From NCBI GenBank assembly GCA_013290125.1, contig JABCYQ010000003.1, positions 1-64,000 on the forward strand: a DNA stretch of 64,000 nucleotides, written 5' to 3'. This DNA is from Vulcanimicrobiota bacterium (GTDB taxonomy: Bacteria; Vulcanimicrobiota; Vulcanimicrobiia; Eremiobacterales; Eremiobacteraceae). A program made the position numbers and the translations under genes. The notes beneath the pieces were generated by a model that was not told the origin of the DNA, made no database searches, and saw only the letters and a list, made by a program, of their open reading frames with translations. This document shows, piece by piece, positions 1 through 9,365 of the stretch; positions within the stretch are counted from its first letter, which is position 1; each line of letters starts with the position of its first letter.

Positions 1-1058
1 AGATGCAAGGCGAGCTCGGCACGTCTCACGCGTATGAAAGCGGCGGCGACCACCCGCGACCGCGTCAATACAAGCGCGGCTTCCTCGGCGCCGACTTCCG
101 CTTTGACGAGAGCGCAGGCGGTTGGCGGATCGAGCGCATCCTGCGCGGCGACTCGTGGGATCGCGACTTGGATTCACCGCTAGCTCAACCTGGCTGCGCG
201 TTGCGCGAGCGCGACGTCTTGCTCGCGATCAACGGACGTGCGCTTGCGCGCGACGTCTCGCCCGGACGCCTCCTCGTGAACGAGGCCGGCCACGATGTCG
301 CGCTCTCCGTCAGCTCAGGCGATTCGAACGCACCGCGACGGATCGTGGTCCGCGCCTTGCGCGACGAGCGGCCGGTTCGCTATCGCGCGTGGGTGACGGG
401 CATGCGCGCGCGTGTCCACGCAGCCACCGATGGCCGCGTCGGTTATCTCCACATACCCGACATGGGTCCGTGGGGTTACGCGGAATTTCACCGCGGCTAT
501 CTGCTCGAGACGCATCGCGATGCGCTGATCGTGGATGCGCGCTACAACCGAGGCGGACACGTCTCGCCGTTGTTGCTGGAAAAACTCGCGCGCAAACGCG
601 TCGGGTACGACGTCTCGCGCTGGGGTCACGTGTTGCCCTATCCGCCGGAATCCGTCGCAGGTCCGATCGTGGCGGTCACAAATCAGTTCGCTGGCTCGGA
701 CGGCGACATCTTCAGCCACTTCTTCAAGACGTATCGCCTTGGACCGCTGGTGGGCAAACGTACGTGGGGCGGCGTGATCGGTATCTGGCCGCGCCATCCG
801 CTCGTCGACGGAACGGTGACCACGCAGCCCGAGTTTTCGACGTGGGCGAACGACGTCGGCTGGGGTCTGGAGAACTACGGCACCGATCCCGATTTCGATA
901 TCGACGTTGCGCCGCAGGACGCCGCCGCCGGTCGCGATCCGCAAATCGAAAAGGCGATCGAGCTCGCGCTCGACGCCCTCACGAAATCTCCGCCGATCTT
1001 GCCGGACTTCTCGAAGCGCCCGGATCTGCGAATCCCGGGGTCTCTCCCGCCGCGCTAG
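1..1058 (+). CDS. Tricorn-like S41 protease, C-terminal part (5' end outside window)
   Basis: This is the C-terminal part of a tricorn-type self-compartmentalising serine protease, which degrades peptides released by other proteases. Numbering from the first Met in the window, residues 3-11 (GELGTSHAY) match the tricorn segment carrying the catalytic Ser-His pair (S8, H9). A PDZ-like domain follows at about 25-115 and an S41 core at about 125-330. The nucleophile is Ser232 in FAGSDGD and the second acidic catalytic residue is probably Glu290 in GLENYG. The reading frame is open to the left edge, so the propeller domains and true start lie outside the window. The end is convergent with the next gene: the two stop codons share one CTAG at 1055-1058. 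Family assignment is confident; the substrate is unknown. Confidence 0.9.
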   Translation, partial: MQGELGTSHAYESGGDHPRPRQYKRGFLGADFRFDESAGGWRIERILRGDSWDRDLDSPLAQPGCALRERDVLLAINGRALARDVSPGRLLVNEAGHDVALSVSSGDSNAPRRIVVRALRDERPVRYRAWVTGMRARVHAATDGRVGYLHIPDMGPWGYAEFHRGYLLETHRDALIVDARYNRGGHVSPLLLEKLARKRVGYDVSRWGHVLPYPPESVAGPIVAVTNQFAGSDGDIFSHFFKTYRLGPLVGKRTWGGVIGIWPRHPLVDGTVTTQPEFSTWANDVGWGLENYGTDPDFDIDVAPQDAAAGRDPQIEKAIELALDALTKSPPILPDFSKRPDLRIPGSLPPR

Positions 1059-3868
1059 CGGCGCCAGCCCAAGAGCGCGCGCAGAACGCCGCTGACCGAC
1101 AGCAGCAAGAGCGGCAGCAAGAGCAGGCCGGCTGCGCGATTCACGCGCACGACCTCTAGCGAAGAGACGGGCGTTCCGGCGACCTTGCAGTCTTCGGCCC
1201 GCGGCAGCGAAGGCGAAAAGCGGTCGGCCTGAGTGAAACTCGCGAACGCGATCGCGATCGAGCGAACCGGCACGCTCGCGCGCGTGCATGCGGGCGCTCC
1301 CGTCGGCGCCGCAAAGAGCAGCAACGCTGCGACGAGCGGCACCGCAAGCGTGACGGAAAGCGCGCGCCATTGCCCGGTTCCGTATCCCGTTATCCAACGC
1401 AGCGCCCGATCGCCGGTCAGGCGAAGCGCCTCCGCAAAAAAAGCCGCGCTGAAAAACGGATGACGTGCGGGTCGCAAGGCGTCGCCCTCGCGCTCGCACC
1501 TGCGATACAGCGCTTCCGAGATATCGCGCTCGGTCAGAGTTGCGCGCGGCGTGGTGCGAGCAGATGCTCGCGGTTGGGCGGAGCGGTCGGCGCGTTTTCC
1601 AGTGACGATCGAGTATTTGGCTCCGCGCAGCGCGACGACGGTCGGACTCGCCGCGGCGTCACGCGAAGGCTGAGACGGCACGCTATCGACTTCGATCGAC
1701 GGAAACTCCGCCCACTCCAGACCGAGCGGACGCGCGAATCGTGCAGCGCTGAAGTCTGCGCCGCGCGCGAGCGAAGCGCCGCCGAAGTCTGCGCCCGCTC
1801 CGAACGAAGCACCGGCGAATGATAGTCTCGCGTCGGAGCGGAGGCCCGAAAAGACGGCGTCTAAAGCGAACGACGCGCCGTCGAAATCCGCCGGGCCGAG
1901 TGTGCGCATCGCCGTGAATCGCGTGTCATCGTCGAAGCGTGCGCCACCGAACGAGAGCGCGCCGAGCGCTGCGGCGCCGCCGGCGTCGAACGGCGCGAAA
2001 AATCGGCAACGTCGGAATGTGGTGTCGCCGGAAAATCGTGCGGCCGAGAAGTCGGCTTTCCCCGTGAACGCGGCGTCGTCAAAGGTGCAGCGTCGCGCTG
2101 CTTGCAGACGTGCGAAGGATGCCGCGCCCCCAAATGTCGCGCCCGTAAAAGAAGCTCGCCCCCGCAACCGCAGGCCGGTTAGGCGTGCACCGTCGGCAAA
2201 CGTGCAGCGGTCGAACGACGCGTCGCCGCCTGCCACGAGTCCCTCTGCCTCGAACGCTTGCTTGAACGTCACGTCGGTGAGCGCGACCATACCCCGAAGA
2301 TCCGCGCCACCGAAGATCGCGGGCCCTTCGAATATCGCCCGCTCAAACGCCGCATTACCCGCGCATGAGAATTCATGGAATTGCGCGACGCCTGCGAACT
2401 TGGCCGCAGAAAACGCGGCGCCGCCGGCCACACGCCCGTTCGCGAAATTCGCATCGCCGTGGAAGACCGCATCGGCGAACACCATTGCGCCGCCTGCCTC
2501 CGTGCTGCGCGCATTGAGATCCGCACGAAACGTCGTCTTCGCAAAATCCCAGTCGCCGCCCGTCTTCACATGCGCGAACGATGCCGTGCGTTCGAACGTC
2601 GCCTGTGGAGCTTCGATGCCCCCGCCGATCGCCGATTGCGAAAATCTGGTTTCGCCGGAAACCGTCAGGCCGTCCAGCGAAAGATCGCCGCCGATCGCAG
2701 ACCCGCTGAAATCGACATCTCCGGCGCAGGTAGAGTGCGCGAGCGTGACGGACGTTGCGTGGAGTCCGAAAGCGCGCAGCGGCCCCGAGAAGGTCGCGCT
2801 CGAGGCCACGAACGACGTGCAGCGTGCATTGCCGAACAATGACTCCGCTGCGAAGCGCGCCTGCGTGAAGTCGAGCGCGCCACCGCACCGGACGCCCGCG
2901 AAGTCGGCTGCGTCTGCAAATGTCGCCGATTCGCATGAGAGCTCGCCCGTGCACCCGAGGCCGTTGAACGAGACGCTCGCCGCGAATTGCGCACCGTCGA
3001 AACTCGCTGACCCGGAAAGCGTGACGCCGTCAAACGATACGCGCGCGTCGAATGATGTCTCAAGCGCGGTGATGTCGCCGTTCACGCGAGTATCGCGCAG
3101 GGTCACCGGCGCGGCGAATTTCGCCGCCGAACAGGCGACCGGTCCGAAACGGGATTCGTCGATCGCGAAATCACCACCGAACGTCGCGGCGTTGAACACG
3201 CATGCGCCGCCGATGTCGCTGGCGTGAATCGTCGTGCGTCCCGACACTCTTGCCTCGCCGAGATGGAGCGAGCCGCTCACGTGAACCGCGTCTAGCCGCA
3301 GGACATCGTCGAGTCTGATGCCGTGTGCGTTCGCGTTTCCCGCGACCGTTACGGATGAGAGCGTCGCCGCACCCGTGACGTGGGCTTCGCTGAGGTCGAT
3401 ATCAGCCCCGAACGCGACGCCCGCCAAAGTGAATGCGCCGCGGCACTCCAATCGGCGCAGCGCGCCGGCGCCGCCGAAGAATGCATCGGTGATGACGCAG
3501 TCGCCGCCGATCGTGCAGCCATTGAACGTGACTTCGTCTTCGAATCGCGTGCGCGCAAGAATGAGGCCGGCCGAGAAGTCGCACTCCTCGAAGCGCGCCG
3601 GCTTTGCGAACTTCGTATCGGCGAGGTCCAAGCCGCCGAATGTGCAGTGCGAAAACGATACGGCGACCGGAATGAATCGCCCGTTTAGGTCGAGGTCGCT
3701 GTCAAATATCGCGCCGGCGATATCGAGGGGCACGCCCACGCGCACCGCTTCGACGATCCAATCGACCCGCACGCGCCGCTCGGCCCTGCTCGCGCTCTCG
3801 GGGAAATGCAATGCTTCGCCGGCTAGAAGCGCGGCGAGTTTGGACTCATCGGTACGCTCCGCGATCAT
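1055..3868 (-). CDS. Large pentapeptide-type repeat protein with C-terminal membrane segments (937 aa)
   Basis: Residues about 45-700 are a long run of degenerate pentapeptide-type repeats, with units such as A-x-F-x-x-x-A-x-F spaced about 20 residues apart, expected to form a right-handed quadrilateral beta-helix. A less ordered, charged linker follows. Near residue 826 comes a segment ITGYGTGQWRAL that resembles the short GYG..RAL linker preceding transmembrane helices in other membrane-anchored pentapeptide proteins. Two hydrophobic helices lie at about 836-856 and 914-930. The N-terminus has no signal peptide, so the repeat domain is probably cytoplasmic and the C-terminus anchors it. No enzymatic motif is seen and the function is unknown. 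It is much longer than usual for this architecture. Confidence 0.8.
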   Translation of the reverse strand: MIAERTDESKLAALLAGEALHFPESASRAERRVRVDWIVEAVRVGVPLDIAGAIFDSDLDLNGRFIPVAVSFSHCTFGGLDLADTKFAKPARFEECDFSAGLILARTRFEDEVTFNGCTIGGDCVITDAFFGGAGALRRLECRGAFTLAGVAFGADIDLSEAHVTGAATLSSVTVAGNANAHGIRLDDVLRLDAVHVSGSLHLGEARVSGRTTIHASDIGGACVFNAATFGGDFAIDESRFGPVACSAAKFAAPVTLRDTRVNGDITALETSFDARVSFDGVTLSGSASFDGAQFAASVSFNGLGCTGELSCESATFADAADFAGVRCGGALDFTQARFAAESLFGNARCTSFVASSATFSGPLRAFGLHATSVTLAHSTCAGDVDFSGSAIGGDLSLDGLTVSGETRFSQSAIGGGIEAPQATFERTASFAHVKTGGDWDFAKTTFRADLNARSTEAGGAMVFADAVFHGDANFANGRVAGGAAFSAAKFAGVAQFHEFSCAGNAAFERAIFEGPAIFGGADLRGMVALTDVTFKQAFEAEGLVAGGDASFDRCTFADGARLTGLRLRGRASFTGATFGGAASFARLQAARRCTFDDAAFTGKADFSAARFSGDTTFRRCRFFAPFDAGGAAALGALSFGGARFDDDTRFTAMRTLGPADFDGASFALDAVFSGLRSDARLSFAGASFGAGADFGGASLARGADFSAARFARPLGLEWAEFPSIEVDSVPSQPSRDAAASPTVVALRGAKYSIVTGKRADRSAQPRASARTTPRATLTERDISEALYRRCEREGDALRPARHPFFSAAFFAEALRLTGDRALRWITGYGTGQWRALSVTLAVPLVAALLLFAAPTGAPACTRASVPVRSIAIAFASFTQADRFSPSLPRAEDCKVAGTPVSSLEVVRVNRAAGLLLLPLLLLSVSGVLRALLGWRR

Positions 3869-3952
3869 GTTTGGTCACTTTGAACCGTCGCGCAACCGAA
3901 CCTCTGTGCCGCGACACACACCGACCGCCCGTGTAGGGCGGACTAACTGAAA

Positions 3953-4072
3953 GGTCGGGTTTGCCGAAGGCGCCGATTTGCTGAAGGGGCCGATTTTATA
4001 TCGGCCCGGCGAAAATAACGTGGGCCGACATAAAGTCGGCCCCTTCAAGTCGGCTCCTTCAGGCGCCCGACC
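3953..4072. repeat. BIME-like palindromic element, copy A (120 bp)
   Basis: Reference copy of a family with nine members in this window. The unit is TGAAGGGGCCGAC, a T/A-rich 5-nt loop, GTCGGCCC, a short spacer near ACGT, then the same hairpin in reverse complement ending GTCGGCCCCTTCA. The whole element is therefore a palindrome of two hairpins. In this copy the left arm is degenerate and carries an extra partial unit, and the element is bounded by GGTCGGG (3953-3959) and CCCGACC (4066-4072). It lies directly downstream of the PQQ-like gene and upstream of the pentapeptide gene, both on the minus strand. A terminator or mRNA 3'-stability role is plausible; no transposase for it is present here. 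Confidence 0.85.
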
Positions 4073-4084
4073 ATTCAGCGATTG

Positions 4085-6019
4085 TCAATGCAAGCCGTAC
4101 ACCACGATCTGATTTCCGTCGGAGACATACACGTGGCCGTTGACGACAGTTGGAACCGAAAACAGATTGCCCTTCGGATTGCCAAACGTGCCGACGACTG
4201 TCGAAAAAAGTCTCTTCTTTAGATTGGTCGCGTCGAACGCATCGAGTCCGACGCTATGATTCGCACCGCCTTGTTGCGGACGGTCCACGAACCAGACGAT
4301 TCCGGTGCCGGCGACTTCGAGATTCGAGCTGACGACAGGCACCGTTCCGCCTTCGCCGGTCAGCGTCGTTCGCGTCTGGCTGGCGAGTGTCAATGATGGA
4401 CTCGGCGCGTACGACAAGGCCCACGCTTTGAGAGAATCTTGTCCGCCGCCGAAATAGACCAGTGGAGTTCCCGTCGGTGTGACGTAGTACGCGGGCCCTC
4501 CCTCAACGCCGACCTTGATGCCGGCTGCGTTCGGAATAGCCTCGAGCACCTTGTCCGGTCCGCCCTTGGTGTAGCCGCCGAGCGCCGCGCTGTTCAGGAG
4601 ATAGATCGTCTTGCCTTTCCCAGCCGTCACGAGCAGTTGCGGTTCGCCCTGCTGAGGCGGAATCACCATCACGCCGCCGGACCCCAGATCGAGATCCTTG
4701 GAGTCCAGATCGACTTGGTTGAAGGGAGTGAAGAAATCTTGGACGTGAAGCCCGGTCACGTCGAGTCGAAGAACGCTGTCGCCGAAGTTTGACTTTCCGT
4801 CGGCTATGCCATTGCCGGTGACGGTGTAGATGTTGCCTTGGAGATCCGCAGCCGGCGCGAACCCGCCGCCCCAAATGCTCGCAAATCCATCGGTTCGATT
4901 CGGCGAGCCGTTGAAGACCGCGAGTTGGCTCAACGTGTCTGCAGAGTATGCGATGAGCCAGCCGTGTGCCTCTGGACCGTCGATGTCGCAATGCGATCCG
5001 AATCCGACATAGACGACTCCGGCTACGAGCAGCAGACCCGGACGCTGATGCTCGCGTTGCGCGTTGAACACTAATGGGCTGTGACCCGGGACCGGGTACG
5101 TCGCTGTGATCGTGATCGGGCTGCCGGGTTTGTCGAGTCCGGTGGTGATATCAAGCGCGTGCAGCATGTGGAAGTACGTCGGCACGCCGAAGTGCAAGTG
5201 TTTGATCTTCGTCTCTACATACATCGTGCCGGTGGTCACGTCGATGACGGGCGTGGACGTGATGCCGACCGCGGGCACGATGCTTTGGCAATTGCCGGTG
5301 TTGCGCGTCGGCACCGGCGAGTCGCCATTGGCGGCGTTGACGAGACTTCTTGTCCAGAGCGACTCGCCGTTTTTCGCATCAAATGCGTAGGCCGTGTCGT
5401 TCTCGGTCACGACGAACAGCGTATCATGCGTTCCGAGAAGAGGCATGGTGACTTGGTGCACGTAGAGCGGCTGAGCGAGGACCTCGCCGTCAAGATTCAA
5501 CGTGAACAGTTGCCCGAACGCGGGGCTCGCGACATTGGCCGTCGTCAGCGTCGTCTCATACGGATTCCATCCGGTTCTGAAATTGTCGAAATGATAGGTC
5601 GCGTAGTCCACGCTCACGGAAACGGCGCGCGAGACAAGCGGCCCGAGTGACGTGCGCTCCACCGCGGCGACTTGCATTCCCGGCAAGAGCGGTCGCTTTA
5701 GAAAAACCCGTGTGGCATATCCGTTTGCGATTCCAGTTGCGAGCAAGCTCCCATCGGCATAGATTTCGACGCGCGAGCCCGGCAGTGTGTTGCCGACGAC
5801 GACGGCGTTCGAAGATTGATCGACCGGGTAGAGCACAGGCGCGGAGCCCGGCTTCGGCGCCGGCTGCATCCATGGCCACGGATACGTCTGTGTGAACCGA
5901 GACTGGCCTATCTCACCGGCTTGTCGGTTTGCCGCGACAGGAGCGGCACTCGAAGGCACCACGCCGCATAGAGTTATAAAAACAAAATAAAACGCGAAGC
6001 GAAGAACGAGCCGGTTCAT
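4085..6019 (-). CDS. Secreted PQQ-like beta-propeller protein (644 aa)
   Basis: The N-terminus has a signal peptide (residues about 1-26, ending PSSAAP). A short beta-rich domain follows (about 60-130), then a quinoprotein-like eight-bladed propeller from about residue 150. Recurrent blades carry phrases such as DTLFVVTENDTAYAFDAKNG and YVSDGNQIVVYG, typical of PQQ-enzyme-like repeat proteins. I do not see the vicinal Cys pair or the calcium-site pattern of true PQQ dehydrogenases, so a structural or binding role is as likely as catalysis. The gene stands alone between two BIME-like elements, with GAGG upstream of its ATG. Confidence 0.75.
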   Translation of the reverse strand: MNRLVLRFAFYFVFITLCGVVPSSAAPVAANRQAGEIGQSRFTQTYPWPWMQPAPKPGSAPVLYPVDQSSNAVVVGNTLPGSRVEIYADGSLLATGIANGYATRVFLKRPLLPGMQVAAVERTSLGPLVSRAVSVSVDYATYHFDNFRTGWNPYETTLTTANVASPAFGQLFTLNLDGEVLAQPLYVHQVTMPLLGTHDTLFVVTENDTAYAFDAKNGESLWTRSLVNAANGDSPVPTRNTGNCQSIVPAVGITSTPVIDVTTGTMYVETKIKHLHFGVPTYFHMLHALDITTGLDKPGSPITITATYPVPGHSPLVFNAQREHQRPGLLLVAGVVYVGFGSHCDIDGPEAHGWLIAYSADTLSQLAVFNGSPNRTDGFASIWGGGFAPAADLQGNIYTVTGNGIADGKSNFGDSVLRLDVTGLHVQDFFTPFNQVDLDSKDLDLGSGGVMVIPPQQGEPQLLVTAGKGKTIYLLNSAALGGYTKGGPDKVLEAIPNAAGIKVGVEGGPAYYVTPTGTPLVYFGGGQDSLKAWALSYAPSPSLTLASQTRTTLTGEGGTVPVVSSNLEVAGTGIVWFVDRPQQGGANHSVGLDAFDATNLKKRLFSTVVGTFGNPKGNLFSVPTVVNGHVYVSDGNQIVVYGLH

Positions 6020-6122
6020 TCAGAAAACCTCGAGATCGCCGAAGGAAATAGCTTTTCATCATTATACTCAAGCGTCTAACCGGGTACAGGGACCTATGGG
6101 GCATGAACGCGCCGTATAATGT

Positions 6123-6180
6123 GGGGCCGACATAAAGTCGGCCCCTTCAAGGTCAGACCCTTCATTGGTCGGCCCTTCGG
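6123..6180. repeat. BIME-like palindromic element, copy B (half element)
   Basis: A perfect hairpin of GGGGCCGAC, loop ATAAA, GTCGGCCCC spans 6123-6145. Degenerate GTCGG/CCCTTC units follow to 6180. It begins 5 nt after the stop codon of the RND transporter (minus strand), a position suited to terminating that transcript. Confidence 0.85.
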
Positions 6181-6185
6181 GCGCG

Positions 6186-9100
6186 TTAGAGCGCTTCGGC
6201 GAGTTCCGGGTCGCGCTCCAGCAGCTCGAGCCGGCGCTCGGCAGACTTCGCGCGACGGCGTTCGACAAATCCGACAAGTTTGATATAAACCGCCGGCACG
6301 AGGAACAGCGTCATGAACAGCGACGAGCACAGTCCACCGATGATCACCATGGCCATCGACTGCCGGAACTGCGCGCCTTCCGTGATGCCGAGCGCAAGCG
6401 GCAGCATGCCGACGATCATGGACGCCGTCGTCATCACGATCGGCCGGAACCGGATCGAGGCCGATTCGACGATCGCTTCGTTCAAGGTCATCCCGCGTTG
6501 TTCGTGCAGCGTATTCGCATAGTCCACGAGCAGGATGCCGTTCTTCGCGACAAGGCCCATGAGCATGACAATGCCGAGCATCGAGAATATGTTGAGCGTC
6601 TGACCCGAGAACGCCGCGGCATCCGGGAAGACCGCGTGAAGGCCATTCGCGATCACGAGGATTCCAAGCGCTCCCACGATGGCGACCGGGATCGAGACCA
6701 TGATCACGACCGGCGTGAGATAGTTGCGATACAGGATCACGAGCAGCATGTAGATCAGCACGAACGACGTGCCGAGCGCGATGCCGATCTTCGTGAGCGT
6801 GTCCTGGAAGAATTGAACGTTTCCTTCCGACGCTACGTGGACGCCTGCCGGCAAGAAATTCGGATCCTTCAGCGCAGCCTGCACCTTGTTGTCGATCGGC
6901 CCGATCGGCGCGTTGTGCAGTGTGTTGGCGAAAACGCGCACGATCCGCTCGCGATCGATCCTGCGCAACACTGGCGGCTCGCGGATCCAGTTGAACGTCG
7001 CGACGTCACCCAGCGGCACGAGTTGTCCGTTCATCGCACGCACAGGCGTGCTTTCGAGATTGTGCACATTGTTGCGGACGTCAGGCGCGAACTGGACGAC
7101 CGTATCTATGAGGCCCTGATCGCTGCGGACCTTCGTGGCGATGACGCCTCCTATCGCAGCGCGAGCCGTGCTCGCGGCGTCGGCGGGCGATACGTCTAGC
7201 GCTGTCGCCCGAGATCGGTCGACGCGCACTTCGAGGCGCGGACCAGTCATAAGACTTGTCGCGTTCACACCCGTCGTGTTCGGAATTCGCTTGATGAAAT
7301 CGGCCAGCTTCGCCGAGGCGGCGTCGAGCGCATCCACGGGTCCGCTCAGCGTGTAGGTCATGTCTGCGCCGCCGCCATTTTGCGCACCGCCGGATGTCAG
7401 CAGCGCGCCCGGGACCATCCACGACATCGTGTTCAGCTGGTCGACGAGCTTATGCTCGTCGTGACGGTATTGCGTCAAGAGATCGATCTGGATCGAGGAC
7501 GTATAGGTGCCGTCGCCGCCGATCGTCTCCACGACGTCTTTGACGCGTTTATCTTTCATGAATACAGCTGCGATCCTGTCGGTGCCGGCTTGCGTCGCGC
7601 GAAGCGACGTTCCGATCGGATACTGCAAATTCGCGATCGCGGTACCGTATTCTGTGTTGGGCTGGAACTCAGACGGTATGACGCCGACGAGCAAGAGCGC
7701 GAGGACGACGATCACAAACGAACCGCTCATGACGAGCCACGGGTGCCGCAAGGCTACTGGAAGCGCGCGATCGTGATAAGTCTTGCGCACTCCGTCGAAC
7801 CAGTTCGTGAAAGCGCGCACGAATGCGAGCTTACTCTCTTTGGGCTTACGCAGCACGGCCCACCGGGCGGCCAGGAGCGGCGTCAGCGTGAAGGAGACGA
7901 GCAGCGAGAACATCGTCGCGGTCACGATCACGAGTGCGTATTCTCGGAGAAACTCGCCGACGATGCCGCCCATGAACGCGATCGGCGCGAAGACGACGAC
8001 ATCCACGAGCGTGATCGCGATTGCGGCTCCGCCGATCTCCGTCCGGCCGACGAGCGCAGCTTCGTCGGCGCGCTTGCCCATCTCACGATGCCTCGTGATG
8101 TTTTCGATGACCACAATGGAGTCATCGACAAGGATTCCGATCGTCAGCGACAGCCCCATCAACGAAAGCAAGTCGATCGAGAATCCCAGGATCCACATCG
8201 CGAAGAACGTCGCGAGGATCGACGTCGGGATCGCGATCATGACGACGGCCGCACTGCGCCACATGTGGAGGAAGAGCAGCAGCACGAGCGCGGTGAGGAA
8301 GATGCCTTCGAGAAGATTCTGGCCGACGCCGCTCACCGCTTCGTGCAGGAAGTCCTCGTCCGCTTGGATCTCTTGGAAGTGGACGTGCGGATTCTGCGTT
8401 GCGAGATCGGCAAGTTTCGCGCGCACCAATTTTGTTGTGGAGGCGGTGTCGCCGTCGGAGTCGTGCGAAACGTTCAACACGATCGCTGGCTTGCCGTTCA
8501 ACGTTGAGATCACGAGCTGATCGGCATGCGTGTCGTTGATCGTGGCCAGATCACCCACTTTGAGCGAATCCGGCGCAGCACCCGGTACGCTCACAGGCAA
8601 CTGTGCGAAGTCTGCGGGATCTGTGATGTCCGCGCGCACGCCGACCGTGGCTTCGGTCGCGCCCTGATCGAGCCGGCCGCCGGGCAGGCTGACATTGCCG
8701 GCCGACAGCGCGCTACTGACGTCGAGTAGCGTCGCGCCGGCGCCCATAAGGCGCGTGGGATCGGGATTGACGTGGATCTCGCGCGTGAAGTCGCCGCCGG
8801 TGCTGATCGTGCCCACGCCCTTGATGCCGCGCAACACTGGCACAACGTCTTGTTGGACGAGATTCGAGAGCGCCACGGGCGACATGCTCGCCGACGTGAT
8901 CGCGTAGGTCATGATCGATTGGGAGCCGGTATCGGCGCGTTGCAGCTGGGGCGGATTTAAGTCAGGCGGCTGAAATGCCCGCGCCTGGTCGACTGCCTGC
9001 TGGACGTCGTTGGCCCCAGCGTTGACGTCGGTCCCCAGCTTGAACTGGACGGAGATCGTGGCGCCGCCCTCGGTAGAGCGCGAGAATATCTGGTCGACAT

Positions 9101-9326
9101 GCCGGACGTTTTGCAGCTGATCTTCGATCGGCCGAACGACGAGCCGTTCCATCTCCTCTGGACTGGCGCCGGGATAGGCCGCGTCCACTTCCACTCCCGG
9201 GAACTGGATGTTGGGGTTGATGTTCTGCCCCATCATGAAGAACCCGACGATGCCAAAGGCCACTACTGCCGCGAAAAACAGCGTGATTATCGTGGGTTGC
9301 TTGAGCGCGAATCTCGTCAGCCACAT
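6186..9326 (-). CDS. RND efflux transporter, HAE1 (AcrB-like) family (1046 aa)
   Basis: Full-length inner-membrane pump subunit that exports hydrophobic compounds using the proton gradient. It begins with the typical first helix (MWLTRFALKQPTIITLFF). The transmembrane-4 motif GILVDDSIVVIEN contains the paired Asp of the proton relay. The porter-domain motif VEVDAAYPGASPEEMER and the second-half helices (LVAKNGILLVDYAN) are present. Length matches the family. No membrane-fusion protein or outer-membrane channel lies nearby, so it must borrow partners from elsewhere or act without them. It is 39 nt downstream of a DUF4349 anti-sigma-like gene on the same strand and probably forms one operon with it and the ECF sigma gene. 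Confidence 0.95.
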   Translation of the reverse strand: MWLTRFALKQPTIITLFFAAVVAFGIVGFFMMGQNINPNIQFPGVEVDAAYPGASPEEMERLVVRPIEDQLQNVRHVDQIFSRSTEGGATISVQFKLGTDVNAGANDVQQAVDQARAFQPPDLNPPQLQRADTGSQSIMTYAITSASMSPVALSNLVQQDVVPVLRGIKGVGTISTGGDFTREIHVNPDPTRLMGAGATLLDVSSALSAGNVSLPGGRLDQGATEATVGVRADITDPADFAQLPVSVPGAAPDSLKVGDLATINDTHADQLVISTLNGKPAIVLNVSHDSDGDTASTTKLVRAKLADLATQNPHVHFQEIQADEDFLHEAVSGVGQNLLEGIFLTALVLLLFLHMWRSAAVVMIAIPTSILATFFAMWILGFSIDLLSLMGLSLTIGILVDDSIVVIENITRHREMGKRADEAALVGRTEIGGAAIAITLVDVVVFAPIAFMGGIVGEFLREYALVIVTATMFSLLVSFTLTPLLAARWAVLRKPKESKLAFVRAFTNWFDGVRKTYHDRALPVALRHPWLVMSGSFVIVVLALLLVGVIPSEFQPNTEYGTAIANLQYPIGTSLRATQAGTDRIAAVFMKDKRVKDVVETIGGDGTYTSSIQIDLLTQYRHDEHKLVDQLNTMSWMVPGALLTSGGAQNGGGADMTYTLSGPVDALDAASAKLADFIKRIPNTTGVNATSLMTGPRLEVRVDRSRATALDVSPADAASTARAAIGGVIATKVRSDQGLIDTVVQFAPDVRNNVHNLESTPVRAMNGQLVPLGDVATFNWIREPPVLRRIDRERIVRVFANTLHNAPIGPIDNKVQAALKDPNFLPAGVHVASEGNVQFFQDTLTKIGIALGTSFVLIYMLLVILYRNYLTPVVIMVSIPVAIVGALGILVIANGLHAVFPDAAAFSGQTLNIFSMLGIVMLMGLVAKNGILLVDYANTLHEQRGMTLNEAIVESASIRFRPIVMTTASMIVGMLPLALGITEGAQFRQSMAMVIIGGLCSSLFMTLFLVPAVYIKLVGFVERRRAKSAERRLELLERDPELAEAL

Positions 9327-9365
9327 GCCTGGTGTACCGCGGAATGGGGGCTATTGTTTCACGCT

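Noticed and set aside
1902-3227. Plus-strand frame of about 440 codons opposite the pentapeptide protein
   Set aside because: Its Ala/Ser/Pro repeats mirror the repeats on the minus strand; the minus-strand frame gives a coherent beta-helix and membrane anchor.
6061-6330. Small minus-strand frames containing KGPTLCRP-like peptides near copies of the palindrome
   Set aside because: The peptide is simply the translated repeat and recurs at several copies; there is no independent sign of translation.
7380-8507. Long open frame on the plus strand opposite the RND gene (about 375 codons)
   Set aside because: It is rich in Arg, Asp and His as expected for the antisense of a GC-rich gene, shows no domain, and the opposite strand encodes a clear RND transporter.
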